From Pseudomonas wayambapalatensis (GTDB lineage Bacteria; Pseudomonadota; Gammaproteobacteria; Pseudomonadales; Pseudomonadaceae): a stretch of 64,000 nt of DNA. The position numbers were made by a program, and so were the translations under genes. This document shows, piece after piece, positions 23,305-30,740 of this stretch. Under the pieces are notes generated by a model that saw only the letters and a program-made list of their open reading frames with translations, searched no databases and was not told the origin of the DNA. The stretch lies in NCBI GenBank assembly GCA_014268975.2, contig CP077096.1, positions 2,269,501 through 2,333,500 of the forward strand. Direction: 5' to 3'. Numbering within the stretch: the first letter of the stretch is position 1; each line of letters begins with the position of its first letter.

Positions 23305-24062
23305 CCGCACAACCGAAACTGCGCAGCGTGACGCAGATCATGGCGGCGACCAAGAACGTGCCCGCCGAGGTGCAGGCCCCGGCCAAGCAACTGGACCCTG
23401 GCACCACCGAAGTGGTCAACGCCCTGTTCAAGGAGCTGCAGGCCATCTTCCCGGCGTGGAAGCAGGCCTGGCCGGATGACGAGGCGCTGAAGGCTGCTAA
23501 ACGCAGCTGGATCAAGTCATTCGTCGCCGCGGGCATCAACACGCTCGAGCAGATCCGTTTCGGCATCCAGAAGTGCCGGGTGTTGGGTACCGACTTCGCC
23601 CCGAGCAGCGGCAAGTTCATCAAGCTGTGCCAGCCGACCCCGGAAGAGATGGGCATTCCGCCGCTTGCCCGGGCCCTGGCAGAGGCGCTGGAGAACTTCC
23701 ACCCCAGCAGGGCAGGGATACGCGTTTGGACGCACGCAGCGGTGCGCCATGCGGCCCTGCAGTGTGAAGCGCAGAACCTGGGTTCGATGGAGGTGGAACG
23801 GGCCGAGAAGGTATTCGCCCGGGCCTACGACATCACCATTCGCATGCTGGTCGCCGGCGAGCCACTGGGCGACATCGCAACGGGTATCAGCCACGACAGC
23901 CAGAAGAGCGCCGCGCAGCTGGCCGACGAGTATGCCAGCCAGAAGCAGGCCCGCCTGCTGGAGATCCAGCAAATTCCCAGTGGTGCAGCCGCATGCCGTG
24001 CACACCTGCTGGCCAAGTTGAACATCAAGCGCGCCGGGCAGCCGGCCGGGGAGGCTGTATGA
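23301..24062 (+). CDS. Helicase loader, lambda P-like
   Basis: A 253-aa protein. The segment VVNALFKELQAIFPAWKQAW (residues 38-57), then KRSWIKSFVAAGI and GIQKCRVLGTDFAPSSGKF, follows the pattern of lambda P-family proteins, which load the host DnaB helicase at the phage origin. It is coupled to the O-like gene by an ATGA overlap. Residues 180-253 are helical and may be the DnaB-contacting part. Confidence 0.8.
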   Translation: MTAQPKLRSVTQIMAATKNVPAEVQAPAKQLDPGTTEVVNALFKELQAIFPAWKQAWPDDEALKAAKRSWIKSFVAAGINTLEQIRFGIQKCRVLGTDFAPSSGKFIKLCQPTPEEMGIPPLARALAEALENFHPSRAGIRVWTHAAVRHAALQCEAQNLGSMEVERAEKVFARAYDITIRMLVAGEPLGDIATGISHDSQKSAAQLADEYASQKQARLLEIQQIPSGAAACRAHLLAKLNIKRAGQPAGEAV

Positions 24063-24421
24063 CCGAGCAACAACTGCTGGAACTGGCGGCCAAAGCGGCA
24101 GGCATGGCGCCACCCTATGACGAGCACGGTGTCTTCACTGCTTGGGTCGGTGATCCGGTGGATGGGCATTGGTGGGACCCGCGCGGCGACGATGGCGACT
24201 CATTCCGCCTTGCTTGCGCCCTCAGGATTGGCGTGGACCACAGCAATGTTCTGGATCAAACCTCCTGGGTCAGCGCGGAGCGCTGGGGTCATGCCAGCAA
24301 GCAGCACCCGGTAGTTATCACCGAGCCGGTGGAAGACGAGTCGCAACGGGCGCAGATGGCTCGTGATGTCGTGCTGCGCGCCGCCGCCGAGATCGGCAAA
24401 GCCCTGCAGGAGAAGCACTGA
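24059..24421 (+). CDS. 120-aa hypothetical protein
   Basis: Begins MTEQQLLELAAKAAGMAPPY and contains WDPRGDDGDSFRLACALRIG, a motif common to unnamed phage nin-region proteins. ATGA overlap with the P-like gene and a one-base overlap with the next. The function is unknown. Confidence 0.65.
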   Translation: MTEQQLLELAAKAAGMAPPYDEHGVFTAWVGDPVDGHWWDPRGDDGDSFRLACALRIGVDHSNVLDQTSWVSAERWGHASKQHPVVITEPVEDESQRAQMARDVVLRAAAEIGKALQEKH

Positions 24422-24723
24422 TGGACACCAACAAGATGCGCGACATCAGCCGAGAGCAATTCGAGGTCTGGCACCGCAGCGTAGTCGAGGGTGAGCCGCC
24501 TCACGAGAAGTACAACAACGGCGATTACCGAAACCAGCACGTGCAGCGGTACTGGCTCGGTTGGCAGGCCAGCCGCGAGGCCGTGGTCGTGGAGCTGCCT
24601 GAGCACAAGGATGACAGCGGCTTCCAGCCTACCGCCTGGGATCACCACGACCACGGGTTCAATGAGGCCATTGAAGAATGCCGCAAAGCCATTGAGGCCC
24701 AAGGCCTGAAGGTGGCGCCATGA
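24421..24723 (+). CDS. 100-aa hypothetical protein
   Basis: Begins MDTNKMRDISREQFEVWHRS; the middle (YRNQHVQRYWLGWQASREAV) is the recurring W-LGWQASR block of a small phage protein group. The function is unknown. It overlaps its neighbours at both ends. Confidence 0.65.
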   Translation: MDTNKMRDISREQFEVWHRSVVEGEPPHEKYNNGDYRNQHVQRYWLGWQASREAVVVELPEHKDDSGFQPTAWDHHDHGFNEAIEECRKAIEAQGLKVAP

Positions 24724-25121
24724 CCATCGACAAGCAGAAGCTGAAGGCGCTGGCTGAGGCTGCTACCCAAGGCGAGTGGGAGCGCGACGGCCATCAGGTT
24801 TGCCCAGTGGCGGATCAGAATGCATCCCTTGGGAGCTTCAGCAAGAGGTCCGACGCCGCCTATGTTGCAGCCCTTCAGCCAAGCGTGGTGCTGGCCCTGC
24901 TCGCGGAGATCGAGCATGCAGAGAATCGCCTTCACGACGTGGCCGTGCTCTGCGCAACTGTCGAGCATGAGCGCGACCAGCTCAAGACCGAGAACGAGGC
25001 GCTGCGCAAGGATGCTGAGCGGTACCGCTACATGCGCAGGGTCTGGGCGCCTCATCTCAGCCAGGATGAAGCGGACACGCAGACTGACGCGGCCATGGCC
25101 AAGGAGGCGAGCCATGGCTGA
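24720..25121 (+). CDS. Ead/Ea22-like protein
   Basis: A 133-aa protein. Start MTIDKQKLKALAEAATQGEW, then AAYVAALQPSVVLALLAEIE and a C-terminal coiled coil (EHERDQLKTENEALRKDAER, ending in a YRYMRRV block): the standard order of phage Ea22-like proteins. The role is unclear in the family; it is a typical nin/early accessory gene. Confidence 0.8.
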   Translation: MTIDKQKLKALAEAATQGEWERDGHQVCPVADQNASLGSFSKRSDAAYVAALQPSVVLALLAEIEHAENRLHDVAVLCATVEHERDQLKTENEALRKDAERYRYMRRVWAPHLSQDEADTQTDAAMAKEASHG

Positions 25122-25572
25122 GAAGATCCGCATCAATCAGATCAGCGACCTGGCCGAGCTCCAGGCCGCGATCCGAAAGAAGGGATTCCCCTGCAACGTG
25201 GCGATAACCGGTGCTGGGCGCAGCCTTCCGCAGAATGCGCTGTTCCACAAGTGGTGCGAGGAGATCGCCCAGTTCTTCGTGCGCATGGGCAAGACGACCT
25301 TCGCCACCGGTGCCGCCATGAACGCCGAGCACGTGAAGCGCAACCTCAAGCAGACGTTCCTGGGCGAGGAGGTGATCCGCGACATCAACCTGCAGACCGG
25401 CGAGATCACAGAGCGCCACGAGCTGCGCCATACCAGCGAGCTCGACAAGGGCCAAATGCACGCCTTCATGACCTGCGTGGACATGTGGGCAAATGAGCAC
25501 GGGATCTACCTGTCGCATCCAGAGGATTCGGACTACATGCGCATGCGGATTGAGTTCGGGGAGGCAGCATGA
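25114..25572 (+). CDS. ninB: NinB recombination protein
   Basis: A 152-aa NinB family protein. Characteristic blocks are SLPQNALFHKWCEEIAQFF (residues 37-55) and HTSELDKGQMHAFMTCVDMW (about 111-130). NinB (Orf) binds ssDNA and SSB and can replace RecFOR in phage recombination, which fits the ERF, exonuclease and SSB genes of this prophage. It overlaps its neighbours. Confidence 0.88.
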   Translation: MAEKIRINQISDLAELQAAIRKKGFPCNVAITGAGRSLPQNALFHKWCEEIAQFFVRMGKTTFATGAAMNAEHVKRNLKQTFLGEEVIRDINLQTGEITERHELRHTSELDKGQMHAFMTCVDMWANEHGIYLSHPEDSDYMRMRIEFGEAA

Positions 25573-25856
25573 GCCATCAATTCAAGCCGGGCGACCTGGC
25601 GCTGGTGATCAACTGCGGCGAAGAAGCCCGGATTGGCAAGACCGTTGAAATCCTCGAGGTGCTAACAGACTGCCAGAAGGAGTACCAAGCGTACGGCTTC
25701 ACCCACGAGGGTCACGCCGACGGTTCTCCATCCGCGTTTGTCGACTTTGGTGGAGCTGATGACGTCTGGTTTTTCTCCCAGAAGAACCTCATGCCACTGC
25801 GCGGCGACTTCGCCCCCGAGCAGCATAAAGCCAAGGAGGGCGAGCCATGCGCGTAG
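25569..25856 (+). CDS. 95-aa hypothetical protein with SH3-like start
   Basis: The beginning (FKPGDLALVINCGEEARIGK, TVEILEV) looks like a small SH3/KOW beta barrel. The remainder is polar. The role is unknown. It overlaps NinB and NinG. Confidence 0.6.
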   Translation: MSHQFKPGDLALVINCGEEARIGKTVEILEVLTDCQKEYQAYGFTHEGHADGSPSAFVDFGGADDVWFFSQKNLMPLRGDFAPEQHKAKEGEPCA

Positions 25857-26443
25857 CCGAGATCAAGCCGAAAAAGTGCAAGGCACCGGGTTGCGGCCGG
25901 CGCTTCAAGCCGACGCTCAGCACTCAGAAGGTGTGCAGCATGGCCTGCGCCCGCGCTATGGCCAAAGACCCGAAGATCCAGAAGGTGGCGGCGAAGGCCA
26001 TCACCAAGCAGAAGCGCCAAGACCTGCAGGAGCGCCGGGAGAAGCTGAAGACGAAGGGTGACCACTTGCGTGAAGCTCAGGCCGCGTTCAATGCCTACAT
26101 CCGCGAGCGCGACCGCTTGTCCGGGTATGCGTGCATCTCCAGTGGCCGCCCGCTCGACTGGAACGGCAACGCCGTAGATGCAGGGCACTACCGCAGCACT
26201 GGCGCTGCGCCACACCTGCGCTTCGACGAGAACAACTGCCACGCCCAGTCCAAGCACGATAACCGCTACCTATCCGGCAACGTGGCCGAGTACCGGCTGG
26301 GCTTGATCCAGCGCATCGGCCTGGCAGCCGTTGAAGCGCTGGAGGCTGACCAGTCTCCGCGCCGCTACACGATCGAAGACCTGCAGGCCATCAAGGCCCT
26401 GTACCGCCAGAAACTCCGAGACCTCAAGAGGGCAGCAGCATGA
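25847..26443 (+). CDS. ninG: NinG/Rap-like recombination endonuclease
   Basis: A 198-aa NinG protein. An N-terminal zinc cluster (KCKAPGCGRRFKP and VCSMAC), a basic helix and the HNH-like C-terminal region DAGHYRSTGAAPHLRFDENN are visible. Lambda Rap/NinG resolves D-loops and Holliday-type junctions. Placed after ninB as in lambdoid phages. Confidence 0.9.
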   Translation: MRVAEIKPKKCKAPGCGRRFKPTLSTQKVCSMACARAMAKDPKIQKVAAKAITKQKRQDLQERREKLKTKGDHLREAQAAFNAYIRERDRLSGYACISSGRPLDWNGNAVDAGHYRSTGAAPHLRFDENNCHAQSKHDNRYLSGNVAEYRLGLIQRIGLAAVEALEADQSPRRYTIEDLQAIKALYRQKLRDLKRAAA

Positions 26444-26562
26444 CCTGGACAATCGAACAAATCGTCGGCCTGCTCCTGTTGGCCATGTTCATCAGCTCCA
26501 CCTGGTGCGTCACACGCGGCCAGCTCATCGCGAATCGCCGGAAGAAGGAGAGCGGCCAATGA
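26440..26562 (+). CDS. 40-aa membrane peptide
   Basis: A frame with one membrane helix (MTWTIEQIVGLLLLAMFISS) and a basic tail ending RRKKESGQ. ATGA overlaps on both sides strongly suggest it is translated. The function is unknown. Confidence 0.55.
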   Translation: MTWTIEQIVGLLLLAMFISSTWCVTRGQLIANRRKKESGQ

Positions 26563-27248
26563 AGTACCAAAGCGTTTTGGCAGCAGTGGTTCGCGCCCTG
26601 GCGGCGGATACCGTGAGCGGTGTAGGTGGTGGCGACTTCGAACCCAAGGTCCAGGCGTCCAAGCTCAAGGGCGAGATCACCGGGAAGGATGCGGCGATGC
26701 TGGTGGACTGCTGGGTGCACGCCCGTCTGCACAGCAAGCTGATCCCGCGGCACTGGAATGCCTTGACGGCCAGGTTCTCGACCCACAAGGCGAAGAAGGT
26801 GGAAGCCATCGGCAAGCTGGTTCCCCTGATTGCCACCCAGGCGCCGAACCTGTTCCGGTACAAGGCGGTGACCGCCTGGGCAATCCCGCCAGTGAAAGGT
26901 GTGCAGGCGCAGTCTGGGCAAGAGGTGGCCAGCCGGGCCGCCCGCGTGCGCGCAGAGTTCGATTCGCTGCACGCTGGAGTGGTCCAGCACCTGGCGGGGG
27001 GCGAGATGCCCGAGGACGCCGGACAGGCGCGCCGCGAGCAGTACGTGAAACGGTCAACCGACATGATCGTGCTTCCGGCGGAGTTCTACGACATCAACAC
27101 CTGGGACGGCCAGGGTCTGAACAGGACCACCTACTGGCGCTGGAAGAAGGCCATCGAGAAGGTGCTGGACGAGATGGTGGCCGAGGCTCTGGTGGCCGCC
27201 AGCAAGATTCTGGAGGACGAAGGCATTTTGATGGCGGATGCCGCTTGA
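26559..27248 (+). CDS. Candidate late-gene antiterminator (Q position)
   Basis: A 229-aa protein of no family that I can name with certainty. It has helical N- and C-terminal parts and a YRWKKAIEKVLDEMV-like helix after NRTTYWRW (about residues 187-194), a likely nucleic-acid-binding segment. It is the last gene of the rightward early operon, and its stop overlaps the -35 box of a promoter that is followed by a terminator and then the lysis genes. That is where lambda has Q, PR' and tR', so Q-like antitermination is a positional inference. Confidence 0.5.
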   Translation: MKYQSVLAAVVRALAADTVSGVGGGDFEPKVQASKLKGEITGKDAAMLVDCWVHARLHSKLIPRHWNALTARFSTHKAKKVEAIGKLVPLIATQAPNLFRYKAVTAWAIPPVKGVQAQSGQEVASRAARVRAEFDSLHAGVVQHLAGGEMPEDAGQARREQYVKRSTDMIVLPAEFYDINTWDGQGLNRTTYWRWKKAIEKVLDEMVAEALVAASKILEDEGILMADAA

Positions 27249-27273
27249 CACCCGTGCAACGATGCAACATTAT
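27245..27273 (+). promoter_or_regulatory. PR'-like late promoter
   Basis: TTGACA (27245-27250), a 17-base spacer and CATTAT (27268-27273). It starts at the stop codon of the Q-position gene, and a terminator lies about 45 bases downstream of the expected start point. This is the architecture of a Q-dependent late promoter. Confidence 0.6.
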
Positions 27274-27318
27274 TTATTCATCCTGTCATTCCTGCGCGTG
27301 TTGAGGATTGACGAACAT

Positions 27319-27345
27319 AGCCCGGCCATCGTGTCGGGCTTTTTG
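27319..27345 (+). terminator. tR'-like terminator before the lysis genes
   Basis: AGCCCG-gccatcgtgt-CGGGCT followed by TTTTTG. It stands between the late promoter and the first lysis-region gene, so all late transcription must read through it. Confidence 0.75.
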
Positions 27346-27363
27346 TTGCCGGTAGGAAAGCGC

Positions 27364-27627
27364 ATGAAGCCATCAACTGCATGGAGCCTCCTGGCATTCG
27401 CCTTGGCCCTGGCCAGCTACGCCCTACACCGCGACATCAGCGCCAACGTCTTCCTTGGCTGCGTCTTCATCATTCAGGGCCTCAAAAGGCCCGACGGTTC
27501 GGCCCAAGAGCGCCGGGCCACATTCCTGGCGGCCGCACTGAGCGCTGGAATCCTCATTTTCGCGCTATGGGCACTCGCCACCGGCCTCGACATCCGAGGC
27601 CCGGCGCCATTCCGCTACAAACACTAA
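27364..27627 (+). CDS. Small membrane protein, lysis cassette
   Basis: An 87-aa protein with helices at about residues 4-20, 26-40 and 55-75. The start at 27364 (MKPSTAWSLLAFALALASYA) has AGGAAAG upstream. Being the first late gene and hydrophobic, it may be a holin or antiholin; which of the three membrane proteins here is the true holin cannot be told. Confidence 0.6.
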   Translation: MKPSTAWSLLAFALALASYALHRDISANVFLGCVFIIQGLKRPDGSAQERRATFLAAALSAGILIFALWALATGLDIRGPAPFRYKH

Positions 27628-27637
27628 GGGACTGAAC

Positions 27638-28027
27638 ATGGCCGATGCCGCTACCCCAGCAGCTTGCACGGTTGTAGGGTTGGGCGGCATTGCCCTCGCA
27701 AGCTGCCTTCCCACAATTGATCTGAACGCTGTTGTCTGTGCCTTCGGTGGCGCATTGCTCTTCATCCTCTGGGCGAAGGACATCAACCTGTGGCAGCGCC
27801 TCGGGTACTTGCTCGTCGGCTGGATCGGTGGGTACTACGGTTCTGCTGAGATCCTGGCCCAGGCCTGGACGAAGACCAGCGGTATTGCCGCTTTCGCCTG
27901 CGGGCTTGCCACGGTCCTGGTGAGCATCAGTCTTCTGGAGTCGTTCAACACCGGCAAACTGCCGAAGTGGGTAACCGAGCTGCCAGCAGCGATTGGCAGC
28001 CTGTTCCCCAAGCGAGGGGGCCAATGA
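27638..28027 (+). CDS. Putative holin
   Basis: A 129-aa protein with four hydrophobic segments (about 10-28, 30-46, 52-70 and 84-103) and a charged C-terminus (LFPKRGGQ). Similar proteins are called holins or holin-like in Pseudomonas phages. Coupled by ATGA to the next membrane protein. Expected to act in the inner membrane. Confidence 0.6.
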   Translation: MADAATPAACTVVGLGGIALASCLPTIDLNAVVCAFGGALLFILWAKDINLWQRLGYLLVGWIGGYYGSAEILAQAWTKTSGIAAFACGLATVLVSISLLESFNTGKLPKWVTELPAAIGSLFPKRGGQ

Positions 28028-28341
28028 CCCTAGACCAAACCATCACCCTGGCCCATGCCGGGTTCTGTGGCGGTATCTGCTTCGTCATCGCGTTCATGTA
28101 CCGGCGGGGCGAGTCGAGCTACAAGTTCCTGCCCAGCCTGTTCGCCTTCTGCCTGGCCTCACTGTTCGGCCAGGAGTGGCTGAGCATCATCGGCGCGATC
28201 CTGCTGTACGGTCAGTGGCCGGCAACGTCACTGCCGAGCACCCTAATATTCGGGATCCTGTTTATCCTGGCGCTGCGCTCGAAGGGCAATGTGGCCAGGT
28301 TGTTCGATCAGTCAAGGCAAAAGCCGCGCGCCACAAAATAG
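28024..28341 (+). CDS. Phage holin-family protein
   Basis: A 105-aa protein with three membrane helices (about residues 8-24, 37-62 and 70-88) and a basic tail. Its C-terminus (SRQKPRATK) and stop codon lie in stem-loop copy B. Its size and topology suit a class I or LydA-like holin that opens the inner membrane for the endolysin encoded 25 kb downstream. Confidence 0.65.
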   Translation: MTLDQTITLAHAGFCGGICFVIAFMYRRGESSYKFLPSLFAFCLASLFGQEWLSIIGAILLYGQWPATSLPSTLIFGILFILALRSKGNVARLFDQSRQKPRATK

Positions 28342-28363
28342 CTATGCGCCGCTTCGTGGCGCG
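28327..28363. repeat. Stem-loop family copy B
   Basis: Arms CGCGCCAC (28327-28334) and GTGGCGCG (28356-28363), 37 bp in all. It overlaps the last codons and stop of the holin gene and ends 10 bases before the next start. Confidence 0.8.
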
Positions 28364-28373
28364 AGGAATTCAA

Positions 28374-28631
28374 ATGCCTGCGCCATCCAGCTTCCATAGC
28401 CACGCTGACGGTAGAGGATCCCGCGACGTTTTCGTCAATGGGATCAAGATCGACAACGTGATCTGGTGTGATACCGATGCCGGCGTCTGCGTGTATGCGC
28501 CCAGACCGATCAAGGCAAAGCGCCCAGGACGAGACACGGTGTACACCAGGCGCCTGCGCGGCACCGTCAAGGTCTTCGCCACTGGTGGCTATTGCAGCAA
28601 CGCGCCGAGTCGACAGAGGATGGGCGAATGA
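28374..28631 (+). CDS. 85-aa hypothetical protein
   Basis: Starts MPAPSSFHSHADGRGSRDVF with GAGGAATT ahead of it, directly after stem-loop copy B. The middle (KIDNVIWCDTDAGVCVYAPR) reads like a small beta protein. No family recognised. Confidence 0.55.
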   Translation: MPAPSSFHSHADGRGSRDVFVNGIKIDNVIWCDTDAGVCVYAPRPIKAKRPGRDTVYTRRLRGTVKVFATGGYCSNAPSRQRMGE

Positions 28632-28819
28632 GCAACGTCACCCGAATTCGCCATGAGCTGCCGGTGAGCATGGATATCGTCCATGCGGTGGCCGTGTTCG
28701 ATGCGGCCCTGGTCAAAGCAATTGATGCCGCCAAGGAGGCCGGGCTTCCACAGGGGCTACTGGTTGGCCTGCTGCACGGACACGCGCATGCACAAACTCA
28801 TCAGATGGTGATCGAATGA
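28628..28819 (+). CDS. 63-aa hypothetical protein
   Basis: Starts MSNVTRIRHELPVSMDIVHA and overlaps its neighbours by ATGA. The C-terminus LLHGHAHAQTHQMVIE is His-rich. The function is unknown. Confidence 0.55.
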   Translation: MSNVTRIRHELPVSMDIVHAVAVFDAALVKAIDAAKEAGLPQGLLVGLLHGHAHAQTHQMVIE

Positions 28820-29070
28820 CCGTCAAGATTCTTGAGTTCAAGCGGGAAGACTGGCGCGATGCGGCCAAGACCCTGCGCAAGATTGCCGATGACCTAGATG
28901 CCGGCGAGCATCCTGAATGCTCCGTCGGAACGCTGACCATGATCGGTCCGAATGGCGAAGTAACCGTTTTTGGGCTCGGACCTAAGTGCGACGATCTGCA
29001 ATGTCTGGGCGCGATGCGTCTGGGAGAGCAGAAGCTGATCGACGTTCTGCTGGATGGCGGGGAAGGGTAG
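28816..29070 (+). CDS. 84-aa hypothetical protein
   Basis: Begins MTVKILEFKREDWRDAAKTL, then a beta region (VGTLTMIGPNGEVTVFGLG) and CDDLQCLGAMRLGEQKLID. Small proteins of this form occur in many Pseudomonas phages; the role is unknown. A strong hairpin follows its stop. Confidence 0.6.
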   Translation: MTVKILEFKREDWRDAAKTLRKIADDLDAGEHPECSVGTLTMIGPNGEVTVFGLGPKCDDLQCLGAMRLGEQKLIDVLLDGGEG

Positions 29071-29098
29071 GTGTGCCGCAGGTGAGTGCGGCACACCT
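29069..29098. terminator. Strong hairpin terminator between convergent genes
   Basis: AGGTGTGCCGCA-ggtgag-TGCGGCACACCT, a perfect 12-bp stem, followed by TTTG. It lies between a rightward gene and the oppositely directed gene at 29117 and may work for both strands. Confidence 0.75.
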
Positions 29099-29116
29099 TT
29101 GTAGCAGCTTCTGAAG

Positions 29117-29557
29117 TCAGAAGGGTTTTCGTTTCGAAACGATATCAAGGAGTTGTTCGATTGCCTCGGCATAAGTCGTGGCTTTAACCCCTTCATCGGT
29201 TGATCCGCCCATCGTTCTCGGCCCGTGGGTGAAGTTGTGCAGGGTGGTATTGATTTCTCCCTCCGCACCCCCAGGGCCTGGGATGCGCCAAAGATCTGGA
29301 TTTCGGTTCCAGCGCGTCACGGTTTCGAAGAGCAGGGCGACAATATCACCAGGGTTTTCAGGGGTGAATTTGCCATTTTCGGTAAGCTTGAGCAGCTCAA
29401 TTTCAGGCAGCTTTTCCGAGTAACGCGTCTGTACGACGCTGCGGACCACCCTTAGCTTGGCTTTGACTTCTGTCTCCTTATCCACTTGCCGGATTACAAA
29501 CTGAGGCTCCAATGCAGTTGTGAGCTCAATGGCGTAATCGATAACACTTCTTGTCAT
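29117..29557 (-). CDS. 146-aa unknown protein, opposite-strand cargo gene
   Basis: Starts MTRSVIDYAIELTTALEPQF with AAAGGAGC upstream. Helical N-terminal half, then a Gly/Pro-rich turn (WRIPGPGGAEGEINTT) and a short C-terminal helix. It is the only minus-strand gene between lysis and packaging and is enclosed by terminators, so it is a likely moron expressed from its own promoter. No family recognised. A role in protecting the lysogen is possible but untested. Confidence 0.6.
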   Translation of the reverse strand: MTRSVIDYAIELTTALEPQFVIRQVDKETEVKAKLRVVRSVVQTRYSEKLPEIELLKLTENGKFTPENPGDIVALLFETVTRWNRNPDLWRIPGPGGAEGEINTTLHNFTHGPRTMGGSTDEGVKATTYAEAIEQLLDIVSKRKPF

Positions 29558-29623
29558 TTTTGAAGCTCCTTTGGTTGAGATTCATAACTGGTGGCTTTGC
29601 GACATCATTTCAAGGGGGGGCTT

Positions 29624-30232
29624 ATGCATAGACCGATGCCGCCGGCTGGTCTGCTCGAATCGCTGTGGCTTACGCTGCGCCCGGCCCTCGGAGTGTGGGA
29701 CTGGGTTCAAAGCGAGATCCTTGCCGACACCGGCAGCATTCACAATCCAGATCATGCCCATATGATCGACGCCAACATTGGCGTGCTGTGGGCATCGAGC
29801 GGATTCGCCAAGCAGGGGCGGGTGGTACTCGGCCAGGCTGAGCAACTGATGTTCCGCGCTGGAGGGTGGCAGAAGGCACGCCAAGAGCAGCAGATGCGGG
29901 AGTGGTTCGGCGAGGAGCCGGACTACCTCATAACGCTGGCCGCCGACTACTGCGCCCAGTGCACCGACGCCGAGTTCTGCGCCCTGGTCGAACACGAGCT
30001 CTACCACATAGCCCAGGCGACTGATGAGTATGGTGCTCCCAAGTTCACCCAGGAGGGGCTGCCCAAGCTCTACCTGCGCGGCCATGACGTTGAAGAGTTC
30101 GTAGGCGTGGTGAAGCGCTACGGCGCAAGCGACGACGTACAGCAGCTAATCGACGCTGCAAGCCGGCCGCCTGAGGTGGCCAAGATCAACATTTCGAGGG
30201 CCTGCGGAACCTGCCTACTCAAGTCGGCCTGA
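29624..30232 (+). CDS. Putative phage metallopeptidase
   Basis: A 202-aa protein with the zinc-protease signature EHELYH (residues 123-128) in VEHELYHIAQATDEYG, two cysteines nearby (YCAQC) and a Cys pair at the C-terminus (ACGTC). Proteins of this kind are encoded at the start of packaging modules in many temperate phages. The substrate is unknown; head maturation or lysis are both possible. Confidence 0.7.
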   Translation: MHRPMPPAGLLESLWLTLRPALGVWDWVQSEILADTGSIHNPDHAHMIDANIGVLWASSGFAKQGRVVLGQAEQLMFRAGGWQKARQEQQMREWFGEEPDYLITLAADYCAQCTDAEFCALVEHELYHIAQATDEYGAPKFTQEGLPKLYLRGHDVEEFVGVVKRYGASDDVQQLIDAASRPPEVAKINISRACGTCLLKSA

Positions 30233-30263
30233 TTTTTGACAGGTTTTGACGGATGACAAACCC

Positions 30264-30740
30264 ATGGCAGCACTACGAAGCGAGGTCAAAGCCTTCATTG
30301 TTCAGGCTCTGGCCTGCTTCGATTCACCCAGCCAGGTGGTGGAGGCCGTCAAGAAGGAATTCGGGGTCGAGGTGAGTCGCCAGCAGTGCGAGTCGCATGA
30401 CCCCACCAAGTATGCAGGCAGAGGCCTGGCCCAAAAGTGGGCTGACCTGTTCCATGAGTGCCGCAAGCGTTTTCGTGAAGAGACGGCAGACATCCCAATC
30501 GCCAACCGAGCGTTCCGGCTGCGTGGCCTTGGGCGAATGGCCGAGAAGGCCGAGAACATGCGGAACCTGGCGCTGACTGCCCAGTTGTATGAGCAGGCGG
30601 CCAAGGAGTGCGGCGACATGTACGTCAACCGCAAGATTGAACCCGACAAGCCCCTGGGCTCCCAGGCGGACCAGCAGCACGCAGTTGCTGAGTACAAGCT
30701 GGAGCCAGACGAGAATGTCCCCGCTACCCCGTACCTATGA
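30264..30740 (+). CDS. Terminase small subunit-like (DUF2280)
   Basis: A 158-aa protein starting MAALRSEVKAFIVQALACFD, the canonical DUF2280 opening with an HTH around residues 25-45 (SPSQVVEAVKKEFGVEVSRQ). The gene lies directly upstream of, and overlapping, the large terminase gene, which makes TerS the probable role: recognition of the pac/cos site. A TTG start at 30246 is an alternative. Confidence 0.8.
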   Translation: MAALRSEVKAFIVQALACFDSPSQVVEAVKKEFGVEVSRQQCESHDPTKYAGRGLAQKWADLFHECRKRFREETADIPIANRAFRLRGLGRMAEKAENMRNLALTAQLYEQAAKECGDMYVNRKIEPDKPLGSQADQQHAVAEYKLEPDENVPATPYL

